A stretch of 28,962 nt of DNA from DTSX01 sp964008355 (GTDB lineage Bacteria; Pseudomonadota; Gammaproteobacteria; Steroidobacterales; UBA11654), in NCBI GenBank assembly GCA_964008355.1, contig CAXGBD010000010.1, positions 1-28,962 on the forward strand. The letters are read 5' to 3'. Below the pieces are notes generated by a model. It worked only from the letters and a program-made list of their open reading frames with translations. It had not been told where the DNA came from and made no database searches. Both the position numbers and the translations under genes were made by a program. Below, piece by piece: positions 1-6,435 of this stretch. Position 1 is the stretch's first letter. Every line of letters begins with the position of its first letter.

Positions 1-14
1 TGTTGGAGTTATAA
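1..14 (+). CDS. rplM: 3' end of probable 50S ribosomal protein L13 (partial)
   Basis: Only the last codons are visible: reading from base 3 gives Leu-Glu-Leu then TAA at 12-14, 10 bp before the rpsI start. L13 genes commonly end in a short hydrophobic/acidic tail of this kind, and rplM nearly always sits directly upstream of rpsI in bacteria. The call rests on synteny; four codons cannot prove it. Confidence 0.4.
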
Positions 15-24
15 GGGAGTTTTT

Positions 25-597
25 ATGGCAGCTAAAGAAACACCGGCAGAAGAGCTTGCAGCTGAAACCAAAGCCGAACCTAAGACAGCTAAAGAAACAC
101 CGGCAGAAGAGCCTGCAGTTGAAACCAAAGCCAAACCTAAGACAGCTAAAGAAACACCGGCAGAAGAGCCTGCAGCTGAAACCAAAGCCAAACCTAAGGC
201 AGCTAAGGCGAGTGAAGTTTTTTATGGTACTGGGAGAAGAAAAACATCTACTGCCCGAGTTTATCTAAAAAAGGGCAAAGGAAGCATTGTGGTGAATAAG
301 TTACCTTTAGATCAATTTTTCGATCGAGAAACTGCAAGAATGATAGTTAAACAGCCTCTGGAAACAACTGAATTGCTTGATAAAGTAGATGTTAATGCCA
401 CCGTAAGAGGCGGCGGCGGCAGTGGGCAAGCCGGAGCAATCAGACATGGATTGAGTAGGGCACTTCTTCAGTACGATGAAAATCTAAGGGCACCACTAAG
501 AGGAAAAGGTTTCTTAACCCGAGATGCACGAAAGGTTGAGCGGAAAAAAGTTGGCCTAAAAAAGGCAAGAAAAGCAACACAATACTCGAAACGTTAA
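25..597 (+). CDS. rpsI: 30S ribosomal protein S9 with repeat-bearing N-terminal extension
   Basis: Structural protein of the small ribosomal subunit; its C-terminal tail reaches the P-site tRNA. The S9 core occupies roughly residues 64-190, starting at the FYGTGRRKTSTARV motif, passing through the Gly-rich loop (GGGGSGQAGAIRHGLSRAL) and ending in the conserved QYSKR tail. Bacterial S9 is usually about 130 residues; this one is 190 because residues 1-63 form a Lys/Glu/Ala/Pro-rich extension built from three 19-residue repeats. The ATG at 25 follows a good AGGGAG ribosome binding site. An internal ATG start for the core is not available before the S9 fold, so the extension is probably translated. 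It lies directly after the probable rplM tail and ends 2 bp from the convergent aldo/keto reductase stop, leaving no room for a dedicated terminator. Confidence 0.97.
   Translation: MAAKETPAEELAAETKAEPKTAKETPAEEPAVETKAKPKTAKETPAEEPAAETKAKPKAAKASEVFYGTGRRKTSTARVYLKKGKGSIVVNKLPLDQFFDRETARMIVKQPLETTELLDKVDVNATVRGGGGSGQAGAIRHGLSRALLQYDENLRAPLRGKGFLTRDARKVERKKVGLKKARKATQYSKR
28..198 (+). repeat. Three in-frame 57-bp tandem repeats in the 5' part of rpsI
   Basis: Units are 28-84, 85-141 and 142-198, followed by a few bases of a fourth unit. Units 2 and 3 differ at one base and unit 1 differs from unit 3 at three. Each encodes 19 residues of the form TAKETPAEEPA-x-ETKAKPK. The near-identity at DNA level points to recent duplication by slippage or unequal exchange. 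Confidence 0.95.
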
Positions 598-599
598 TT

Positions 600-1508
600 C
601 TAGAACGAATCCAGCATCCTTTTTTGTAATTCCTTACTTGGCACTGGGCCAATTCCACCACCAAGATTATCGATCATATGTTTTGGTTTTGATGTTGCCG
701 GGATTATGTTGGTGACGGCATCGTTGGCTAAAATAAATTTCAAGAAGAATTGTGACCAACTATTGATATTAAATTCATGGCACCAATTTGGGAGGGCCTT
801 TTTTTTGGCTGCTTTAAATAATTTACCTCTCATGAAAGGTCGATTAATTATGGTAGCTACACCTAGGTCTTTGCATAATGGCAACAGTCTATTTTCTGCT
901 TCCGTCTCACCCAGTGAATAATTGAATTGGGCAAAATCTATGCTTTCTTTTCTAATGATGTTTTCCATTTGCTCAAACGCACTGGATCTGGAATGAGTTA
1001 TGCCAATGTAACTAATTTTCCCTTCTTCTTTCCACTGATACAGTGTTTTTATATGCGTCTTCCAATCAAGCAGGTTGTGTATTTGCATGAGGTCGATGAC
1101 AGCTTTATTCAATTTTATGGAAGATTCATTCATTTGTATTTCACCTGCTTCTTTGCCTTCAATCCAAACTTTGGTAGCTAAAAATAACTGTTCTCCAATA
1201 TTTAGATCTTTGACAATTTTTCCAGTCAATTCTTCTGCTCTTCCATACATTGGTGAAGAATCAATTAAACGGCCCCCAATATTCAGTAGAGCTTGCACTA
1301 TCTCTTTTCTAGGTTTTAAGAGTTCTGGTGAGAAATCTGTATCAAAAACCCTTGAAGTGCCTAAGCCAATAACAGGTAACAATCCACCAGAGGATGGGAT
1401 TATTCTTTGAATCATTCTTTCTTGTGCTTTGAGCACATCTACTTTCAGTGAAGAACCTAGAGTCGAGGCACCGATCAGTTTTAACAGGCTTCTTCTAGTT
1501 TGCTTCAT
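600..1508 (-). CDS. Tat-exported aldo/keto reductase family protein
   Basis: NAD(P)H-dependent oxidoreductase of the aldo/keto reductase (TIM-barrel) superfamily, 302 residues. The catalytic tetrad is visible: Asp83 and Tyr88 in LIDSSPMYGRAEE, Lys113 in ATKV and His144 in MQIHN. The N-terminus reads KQTRRSLLKLIGAS, a twin-arginine export signal, so the protein is probably periplasmic, which is uncommon for this superfamily. Its ATG overlaps the rpiA stop by 4 nt (ATGA), so it is translationally coupled and co-transcribed with fau-rpiA. The substrate cannot be told from sequence. Its stop lies 2 bp from the rpsI stop. Confidence 0.85.
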   Translation of the reverse strand: MKQTRRSLLKLIGASTLGSSLKVDVLKAQERMIQRIIPSSGGLLPVIGLGTSRVFDTDFSPELLKPRKEIVQALLNIGGRLIDSSPMYGRAEELTGKIVKDLNIGEQLFLATKVWIEGKEAGEIQMNESSIKLNKAVIDLMQIHNLLDWKTHIKTLYQWKEEGKISYIGITHSRSSAFEQMENIIRKESIDFAQFNYSLGETEAENRLLPLCKDLGVATIINRPFMRGKLFKAAKKKALPNWCHEFNINSWSQFFLKFILANDAVTNIIPATSKPKHMIDNLGGGIGPVPSKELQKRMLDSF

Positions 1509-2167
1509 TGATTATTGAAGGTCAGTACTTCATCATTTTTCCCGACCAGAATTACATTTGCTGCATTGCTTGCAAATATACCATTGCTAACAATACCAGG
1601 AATATTATTGAGTTTTTTCTCAAGCTCAGGTGGATCTATGATGCTTAGATTATGAACATCAAGTATGATGTTGCCGTTATCTGTAATAAATTCATTTCTG
1701 AATTCTGGTTGTCCCTCTAGGGTAATAATTTCTCTTGCTACATATGATTTTGCCATTGGAATGACTTCAACAGGAAGGGGGAATTTTCCCAACACATCAA
1801 CAATTTTTGAACTGTCAACAATACAGATAATTTTTTTTGATGCAGCCGCTATGATTTTTTCTCTAGTCAGCGCACCGCCACCACCCTTGATCATGTAAAA
1901 ACTGTGAGTCACTTCATCAGCACCATCGATATACAAATCAGGACTGCCAATAGCAGATAATTCATCGACTCTAAAACCTGCATCTTGAAGTTTGCAAGTT
2001 GTTTCTTTGGAACTGGATACCAGGGTATTAATTTTCTCTTTGACTGTGTGTAAATTCTCTATTAAATATTTTACCGTTGAACCTGTCCCTAAGCCTAAAT
2101 TACAGTCATCTTGAATATAGGCCAAGGAAGCTAGTGCCGCATCTTTCTTTTCTTGTTCCTGATTCAT
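1505..2167 (-). CDS. rpiA: Ribose-5-phosphate isomerase A
   Basis: Interconverts ribose 5-phosphate and ribulose 5-phosphate in the non-oxidative pentose phosphate pathway; cytosolic. The family signatures are intact: phosphate-binding GLGTGST (25-31), DGADE (81-85) and KGGGGALTREK (94-104). Asp81, Asp84, Lys94 and Glu103 fall at the same numbers as the E. coli active-site residues, as I recall them. Its 220 residues is the usual length. It follows fau by 26 bp and overlaps the aldo/keto reductase by 4 nt. No clear Shine-Dalgarno precedes the ATG, so translation may partly depend on coupling to fau. Confidence 0.97.
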   Translation of the reverse strand: MNQEQEKKDAALASLAYIQDDCNLGLGTGSTVKYLIENLHTVKEKINTLVSSSKETTCKLQDAGFRVDELSAIGSPDLYIDGADEVTHSFYMIKGGGGALTREKIIAAASKKIICIVDSSKIVDVLGKFPLPVEVIPMAKSYVAREIITLEGQPEFRNEFITDNGNIILDVHNLSIIDPPELEKKLNNIPGIVSNGIFASNAANVILVGKNDEVLTFNNQ

Positions 2168-2193
2168 TTATTTATTGTGACATATCTTGTTTA

Positions 2194-2766
2194 TTATCTA
2201 AATTTATAGGTGTTCGCTTCAGTCACAACCATGTCCAAAGGTACATCCCATGGTTCATGAACTAAGTTATTTTGTTTTTGAAATTCATAAGCTAGGCCTA
2301 CTAATAATGGTGTAGTTGGTTTTTGATCCTTTAATTTTTTTTCAAACGTACGATCATAATAGCCTCCTCCCATGCCTAATCTATATCCATCTTGATCAAA
2401 TGCGACTAAAGGTACAAAGACCATATCAAGTTCAAGGGCAGATACTTGATTCTCTTTAGTGAGTTCTGGTTCTGGTATGCCATATGTATTTTCATTGAGA
2501 TCAGAATTGGGTGCAAAATTTCCAAAGAGCAGACTATTATGATGCATCACTGGTAGAAAAGCATTTTGATTATTTGACCAGAGGAATTCGATTAATTTCA
2601 ACGTGTCTGCTTCTCCGTTGAGGGCATAATAAATTCCAATATTAGAATGTTCTTGAATCCATGAAGATCGAATGATTCTTAGAAAGATGGCACGAGACAG
2701 TTCACTAGATTGTTTTTTAGTGAGGTTTTTTCTCTTTTCTTTTAATCGTTCCCTGATTATATCCAT
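2194..2766 (-). CDS. fau: 5-formyltetrahydrofolate cyclo-ligase
   Basis: ATP-dependent conversion of 5-formyl-THF to 5,10-methenyl-THF (YgfA/Fau/MTHFS family). The diagnostic GMGGGYYDRTF motif is at residues 131-141, and the basic N-terminal helix RERLKEKRKNLT is typical. I chose the ATG at 2766 (190 residues). The frame stays open upstream to 2865, but those 33 codons show no family similarity and lie across the 6S RNA. The arrangement zapA - 6S RNA - fau is conserved in many Gammaproteobacteria, and 6S and fau can be co-transcribed. It is followed by rpiA on the same strand. Confidence 0.95.
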   Translation of the reverse strand: MDIIRERLKEKRKNLTKKQSSELSRAIFLRIIRSSWIQEHSNIGIYYALNGEADTLKLIEFLWSNNQNAFLPVMHHNSLLFGNFAPNSDLNENTYGIPEPELTKENQVSALELDMVFVPLVAFDQDGYRLGMGGGYYDRTFEKKLKDQKPTTPLLVGLAYEFQKQNNLVHEPWDVPLDMVVTEANTYKFR

Positions 2767-2782
2767 TGATGTCTGAGTAGAT

Positions 2783-2966
2783 CTCCCGCTGATGACGTTG
2801 CTTATTGTTGCTCTTTGGCCGGTATAAAAAAAGTGGGTTCTGTCGCATTGGCGTAGGCTTCCCATAAAAGGTAATGCTCAAAACCAATTTAGATCTAGAT
2901 CCCTAATCGATAAGTTAAGGGCCAAGAGTCCTTCAATAAACATCGTTCATCGCAGGAAATCATTAT
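2783..2966 (-). ncRNA. ssrS: 6S RNA
   Basis: Global regulator that binds sigma70-RNA polymerase by mimicking an open promoter. It lies in the 205-bp gap between zapA and the fau start, the conserved gammaproteobacterial location. On the minus strand the ends form a closing stem: CCUGC (2956-2952) pairs GCGGG (2791-2787), followed by GAUGA/UCAUC and CG/CG with small bulges. Further in, CUCUUGGCC pairs GGCCAAAGAG with one bulged A, enclosing a long, weakly paired central region, as 6S folds require. Length is about 184 nt, the same as E. coli. The exact ends are inferred from the stem and a nearby -10 element. Confidence 0.9.
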
Positions 2967-2971
2967 CTTTA

Positions 2972-3304
2972 CTATTGTAACTTTAAATCTTTCTCAGGGT
3001 TAAGGGAAGCTTCCACACGATGATTTACAGTTTCTAGCTTATTTTTAATTTGTATTAAATCAAGTTCAGCGTCGTGATCAGTCCTAATGAATGCAGCAGT
3101 ATCACTATTCCCAGTGACCAAATCATCGGCAATGTTGATGGCAGCCATTATCGCTATACGATCTTTTGCAAAACTTATTCCAGATTCCTTAATATTAGTC
3201 ATCGTATCATTAACTAATTTTGCTGCTTTGATTAAGTTTTGCTCTTTTCCTGGCGGACAGGATAATGTGATTTGTTCCCCAAGGATCTCTACCTGGACTT
3301 TCAT
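2972..3304 (-). CDS. zapA: Cell division protein ZapA
   Basis: Cytosolic FtsZ-binding protein that promotes Z-ring bundling. The family pattern is clear over 110 residues: V-x-ILG followed by SCPPGKEQNLIKAAKLVN in the N-terminal globular domain, KDRIAIMAAINIADDL in the middle and a charged C-terminal coiled coil. Its ATG abuts the stop of the upstream coiled-coil gene with no spacing, so the two are coupled. The 6S RNA follows immediately downstream. Confidence 0.93.
   Translation of the reverse strand: MKVQVEILGEQITLSCPPGKEQNLIKAAKLVNDTMTNIKESGISFAKDRIAIMAAINIADDLVTGNSDTAAFIRTDHDAELDLIQIKNKLETVNHRVEASLNPEKDLKLQ
2974..3003 (-). promoter_or_regulatory. Candidate promoter for 6S RNA
   Basis: Minus-strand TTAACC (3003-2998), 18-bp spacer, then TACAAT (2979-2974). 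This would start transcription near 2967, just ahead of the 6S closing stem. It overlaps the final codons of zapA. The -35 is weak. Confidence 0.45.
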
Positions 3305-3535
3305 TTATGCGCTGCCTTCAAAGTTTCTTAAACGCTCTAAAATTGCTTCGGCTTTGTTTTTTGCCAGATTGTTTTTCTCTAGAGTGGATTTATGTGTTTC
3401 TGATAGATGCTTGTTCTCTTCATTAAGTAATTGATTTTTATTGTCTAATTGATTGCATTTTTCAATTAAGTCTTCAATCCTTGTTGTCAGTTTTTCAAGT
3501 GAATTCAATATGTCTTTTTCTGTTATTTTACTCAT
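3305..3535 (-). CDS. ZapB-like coiled-coil protein (TIGR02449-type)
   Basis: Small 76-residue protein that is almost wholly coiled coil, rich in Glu, Lys, Leu and Asn, ending ERLRNFEGSA. A short coiled-coil gene immediately upstream of zapA is common in Gammaproteobacteria and is annotated as ZapB-like or TIGR02449; a Z-ring role is inferred from this. I chose the ATG at 3535 because a TTGACC-17-TATAGT promoter lies just upstream. The open frame to 3583 would read through that promoter. Confidence 0.75.
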   Translation of the reverse strand: MSKITEKDILNSLEKLTTRIEDLIEKCNQLDNKNQLLNEENKHLSETHKSTLEKNNLAKNKAEAILERLRNFEGSA

Positions 3536-3542
3536 TATATTC

Positions 3543-3571
3543 ACTATAGATTTTCCTGACCTAGTGGTCAA
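3543..3571 (-). promoter_or_regulatory. Promoter for the zapB-like/zapA/6S/fau run
   Basis: Minus-strand -35 TTGACC (3571-3566), 17-bp spacer, -10 TATAGT (3548-3543). This is close to the sigma70 consensus and 8 bp before the zapB-like ATG, so the leader would be very short. It overlaps a divergent promoter at 3556-3584. A TGACC-4-GGTCA inverted repeat (3557-3570) lies across the shared -35 region. Confidence 0.6.
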
Positions 3572-3584
3572 ATAAGGATACAAT
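3556..3584 (+). promoter_or_regulatory. Promoter for the ygfB-pepP run
   Basis: Plus-strand -35 CTGACC (3556-3561), 17-bp spacer, -10 TACAAT (3579-3584), 35 bp before the ygfB ATG. Its -35 overlaps the spacer of the divergent promoter, so the two probably compete for polymerase. Confidence 0.5.
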
Positions 3585-3619
3585 CAAAGGCATTTTCAGC
3601 TCACTTTAAAAGAGAAAAA

Positions 3620-4162
3620 ATGGAATTTAGTGAAATAGATCTACTTAGACGTAAAGCAAATGTGGCCATTGATATATCTGAATACCATGGAACCATTTGT
3701 GCCTATTTGTGCTGTGACTCTTTTCAGGAAGATGATTTATTACCCAAAGAAGTAAGTTTTGACGGCAGTTCTGTTTCTGTCCAAATTATCGAGTTCAAGG
3801 ATGCTCTTTATGAACTGATTTCAGAGACAATAAATAGTTTTAATGATACTGAAATGAGTTTTTATCCTTTTCTCCCTCTAGATTCAGAAGAGTTGAGCAT
3901 CAGAGCGCATGCTTTATCAATTTGGTGTCAGGGTTTTGTTGATGCCTTGGGAATGTTTATCTCTGAAAGAGAATTGACAATAAATCAATCTGATCAAACA
4001 TTTATAAGTGAAATCATTGAAGATTTTTCTCAAATCTCTACACTAAGCAAAACCACAGTTGAGAATGGGAACGAAGAAGAGCTCGCTTACTTTGAAGTGG
4101 TTGAATTTGTCAAAGTAGGCACCCAATTGGTGTACGAAGAATTGAAAAGAGAAATAAATTGA
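3620..4162 (+). CDS. ygfB: UPF0149 (YgfB/YecA) family protein
   Basis: 180-residue member of UPF0149, a small helical cytosolic family. Family signatures are EYHGTICAYLC near the N-terminus, FYPFLPLDSEELSIRAHAL-x-IWCQGFVDALG in the centre and the EVVEFVKVGTQLVYEEL C-terminal helix. Location immediately upstream of pepP is conserved in Gammaproteobacteria. In Pseudomonas aeruginosa YgfB has been linked to regulation of ampDh3 and beta-lactam resistance; whether that applies here is unknown. The stop overlaps the pepP start (TTGA). Confidence 0.88.
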   Translation: MEFSEIDLLRRKANVAIDISEYHGTICAYLCCDSFQEDDLLPKEVSFDGSSVSVQIIEFKDALYELISETINSFNDTEMSFYPFLPLDSEELSIRAHALSIWCQGFVDALGMFISERELTINQSDQTFISEIIEDFSQISTLSKTTVENGNEEELAYFEVVEFVKVGTQLVYEELKREIN

Positions 4163-5472
4163 ATAGCAGAGACTACATAATAAGACGCAAAAAACTTGCA
4201 AAAGCAATTGGCAAAGGCTCTGTAGCCATTCTTCCTGCAGCACAGACCAGCCAGAGAAGCAGAGACACTAAATACAAGTATCGTCCCGATAGTGATTTTT
4301 ATTATTACACGGGATTTAGCGAACCTGAATCTTTGATGATATTGGCGCCAGGAAGGTCTGAGGGTGAATTTATTTTACTTGTAGAAAAGAAAGATCCATT
4401 GGCAGAAACATGGGAGGGTCATAGACCGGGTCCCAAAGGGGCCATTAAAGATTATGGGGCTGATCAATCTTTTAGTATCGATCAGTGTGATGCAGTGCTG
4501 AGTAAAATATTGAAAACAACTGAAAAAATATTTTTTACTCTCGGTAACGATACCTCCTATGATCAAAAGATCACCAATATATTAAACTCATTAAGAGCAG
4601 GACAAAGGCAAGGAATCTCAGTTCCTGACAGTATTATTTCATTGGAATCCATTACCCATGAATTGAGATCAATCAAGTCAGAAAAGGAAATAAAATTGAT
4701 GAGAAAGGCTGCAAAAATTGGCGTAGAAGCTCATTTCAGAGTAATGAAAAAATGCCAGGAAAATCTTTATGAATACCAGCTTGAAGCAGAAATATTACAC
4801 CAATTTGGCCAGTACGGAGCCACTGCTTCATACGAAAGTATTGTAGCTTCAGGAAGTAATGCATGCACACTACACTATATAAATAATAGATCTAAATTAA
4901 AGAATGGGGAGCTTCTATTAACCGATGCTGGTTGTGAATTTGAGATGTATGCTAGTGATATCACAAGAACCATCCCCATTTCAGGTATTTTTACCGATGA
5001 ACAAAAAGCAATCTATTCAATTGTCTTGCAAACCCAAAAAAAAGCAATTGCATCAGTAAAGCCAGGACAGACTTTTAAGAATCTTCAAAATGATGCAATC
5101 AAATCAATCACAAAGGGGTTACAGAAATTGGGTATCTTGAGTGGCAATATCGATCAATTGATCGCCAATGAGGCATATAAACCTTTTTATATGCATGGTA
5201 TAGGTCATTGGCTGGGTATGGACGTGCATGATGTCGGTTCTTATGGCAATCCCAAAAAGGGATCAGTGAGAAAGTTTGAACCAGGGATGGTCCTCACCAT
5301 TGAACCAGGAATTTATATCTCTACTAAAAATAGGCAAGTGGAGAAGCAATGGCGAGGTATCGGTATCAGGATAGAGGATGATATTCTGGTTAAAAAAACT
5401 GGCAATGAGATTTTAACTCATCAACTTCCAAAGGAAATTGATGATATCGAGTCTATTATGGCTAATCATTAA
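4159..5472 (+). CDS. pepP: Xaa-Pro aminopeptidase (aminopeptidase P)
   Basis: Cytosolic dinuclear-metal exopeptidase that removes N-terminal residues ahead of proline. An N-terminal AMP_N domain (about 1-135) includes YRPDSDFYYYTGF. It is followed by the pita-bread M24 domain, with metal ligands Asp256 and Asp267 (TDAGCEFEMYASDITRT), His350 (HGIGHWLGMDVHD), Glu382 (IEPGIYI) and Glu406 (GIRIEDD). The 437-residue length matches E. coli PepP. The start is TTG at 4159, overlapping the ygfB TGA stop as TTGA. No ATG gives the conserved N-terminus, so this start is likely real and coupled. In many relatives ubiH follows; here a PfkB kinase does. Confidence 0.95.
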   Translation: MNSRDYIIRRKKLAKAIGKGSVAILPAAQTSQRSRDTKYKYRPDSDFYYYTGFSEPESLMILAPGRSEGEFILLVEKKDPLAETWEGHRPGPKGAIKDYGADQSFSIDQCDAVLSKILKTTEKIFFTLGNDTSYDQKITNILNSLRAGQRQGISVPDSIISLESITHELRSIKSEKEIKLMRKAAKIGVEAHFRVMKKCQENLYEYQLEAEILHQFGQYGATASYESIVASGSNACTLHYINNRSKLKNGELLLTDAGCEFEMYASDITRTIPISGIFTDEQKAIYSIVLQTQKKAIASVKPGQTFKNLQNDAIKSITKGLQKLGILSGNIDQLIANEAYKPFYMHGIGHWLGMDVHDVGSYGNPKKGSVRKFEPGMVLTIEPGIYISTKNRQVEKQWRGIGIRIEDDILVKKTGNEILTHQLPKEIDDIESIMANH

Positions 5473-5517
5473 TTCAACAATGAATTATCACAACTTCAAC
5501 ATGAGGAAAATATAGTT

Positions 5518-6435
5518 ATGGCAGCAGTAATTTGTGGCTCCGTTGCTTACGACAACATCATGGGTTTTGATGGGAAATTTAGCGAGTACATTCTGCCTGA
5601 TCAGCTGGATATCTTAAGTGTTGCATTTACGGTAGATCTCAGGAAGGAATTTGGCGGCTGTGCGGGAAATATAGCCTATAACCTTAGATTATTAGGTGAT
5701 GAACCTTTGATAGTTGCTACTGTAGGTAATGATTTTGATGCCTATGAAGCTTGGTTGAATAAAAATCACATTGACACGGGAGGCATTAAAACCATTCCAG
5801 AAAAATTGACTGCACAGTGTTTTATAACCACTGACTCAGACAACAATCAACTCACTTCATTTCATCCAGGAGCGATGGAGGATGGGCATTTAAATACAAT
5901 TCCAGACCATGCAGAAACAACAATAGGTATCTTAGGTCCAGCATCAACCAAGGGAACACTGGAGCACGCAGATCAACTGGTGAAAAAATCTATACCGTTT
6001 ATTTTCGATCCGGGTCAAAGTACTCCGATGTTCAACAAAGATGAGCTGAATCAGTTAATTGATTTATCTAACTGGATTATTGTCAATCAATACGAAGCCA
6101 ATTTACTGTCTGATAAAGTGGAAAAATCGATTCAAGACATCAGCAATCAAGTGGAAGCCATGATTGTTACCAAGAGTGGTGAAGGTTCTGAAATGTTTGT
6201 CGGCGAAGAAGTAATTGCTGTATCACCTTATAAGGCTGAAAGGGTATGTGACCCTACAGGGTGTGGTGATGCTTATAGAGCTGCTTTATTATATGGCATA
6301 CCCAGAAGCATGAGCTGGGATGAAATGGGCCAAATGGGCTCTTTAATGGGTGCTATAAAAGTGGCTCAATACGGAACACAAAATCATCAGTTCACTTACG
6401 AATCGCTCCAACAAGAACTCCAAGACTCTTCCTAA
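5518..6435 (+). CDS. PfkB-family carbohydrate/nucleoside kinase
   Basis: Ribokinase-like kinase of 305 residues. The substrate-binding GGCAGNIAYNLRLLG is at 46-60. The anion hole and catalytic base lie in DPTGCGDAYRA, with Asp251 as the base. The GGCAGN-type motif and overall length resemble the adenosine kinase-like bacterial subgroup, but the phosphate acceptor (adenosine or a sugar) cannot be fixed from sequence. A GAGGAAAA ribosome binding site precedes the ATG. The gene follows pepP by 45 bp on the same strand and is probably in the same transcript. Its last 44 bp overlap the 3' end of the convergent RND pump gene. Confidence 0.88.
   Translation: MAAVICGSVAYDNIMGFDGKFSEYILPDQLDILSVAFTVDLRKEFGGCAGNIAYNLRLLGDEPLIVATVGNDFDAYEAWLNKNHIDTGGIKTIPEKLTAQCFITTDSDNNQLTSFHPGAMEDGHLNTIPDHAETTIGILGPASTKGTLEHADQLVKKSIPFIFDPGQSTPMFNKDELNQLIDLSNWIIVNQYEANLLSDKVEKSIQDISNQVEAMIVTKSGEGSEMFVGEEVIAVSPYKAERVCDPTGCGDAYRAALLYGIPRSMSWDEMGQMGSLMGAIKVAQYGTQNHQFTYESLQQELQDSS

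Noticed and set aside
9..191. Antisense ORF across the rpsI repeats
   Set aside because: It is a by-product of the in-frame tandem repeats; its repetitive Ala/Ser/Val sequence mirrors the sense-strand coding.
2767..2865. N-terminal extension of 5-formyl-THF cyclo-ligase by 33 residues
   Set aside because: The added residues lack family similarity and coincide with the 3' part of 6S RNA, so the ATG at 2766 is preferred.
3536..3583. Longer start for the ZapB-like protein
   Set aside because: It would cover a near-consensus promoter, and the short form matches the usual family size.
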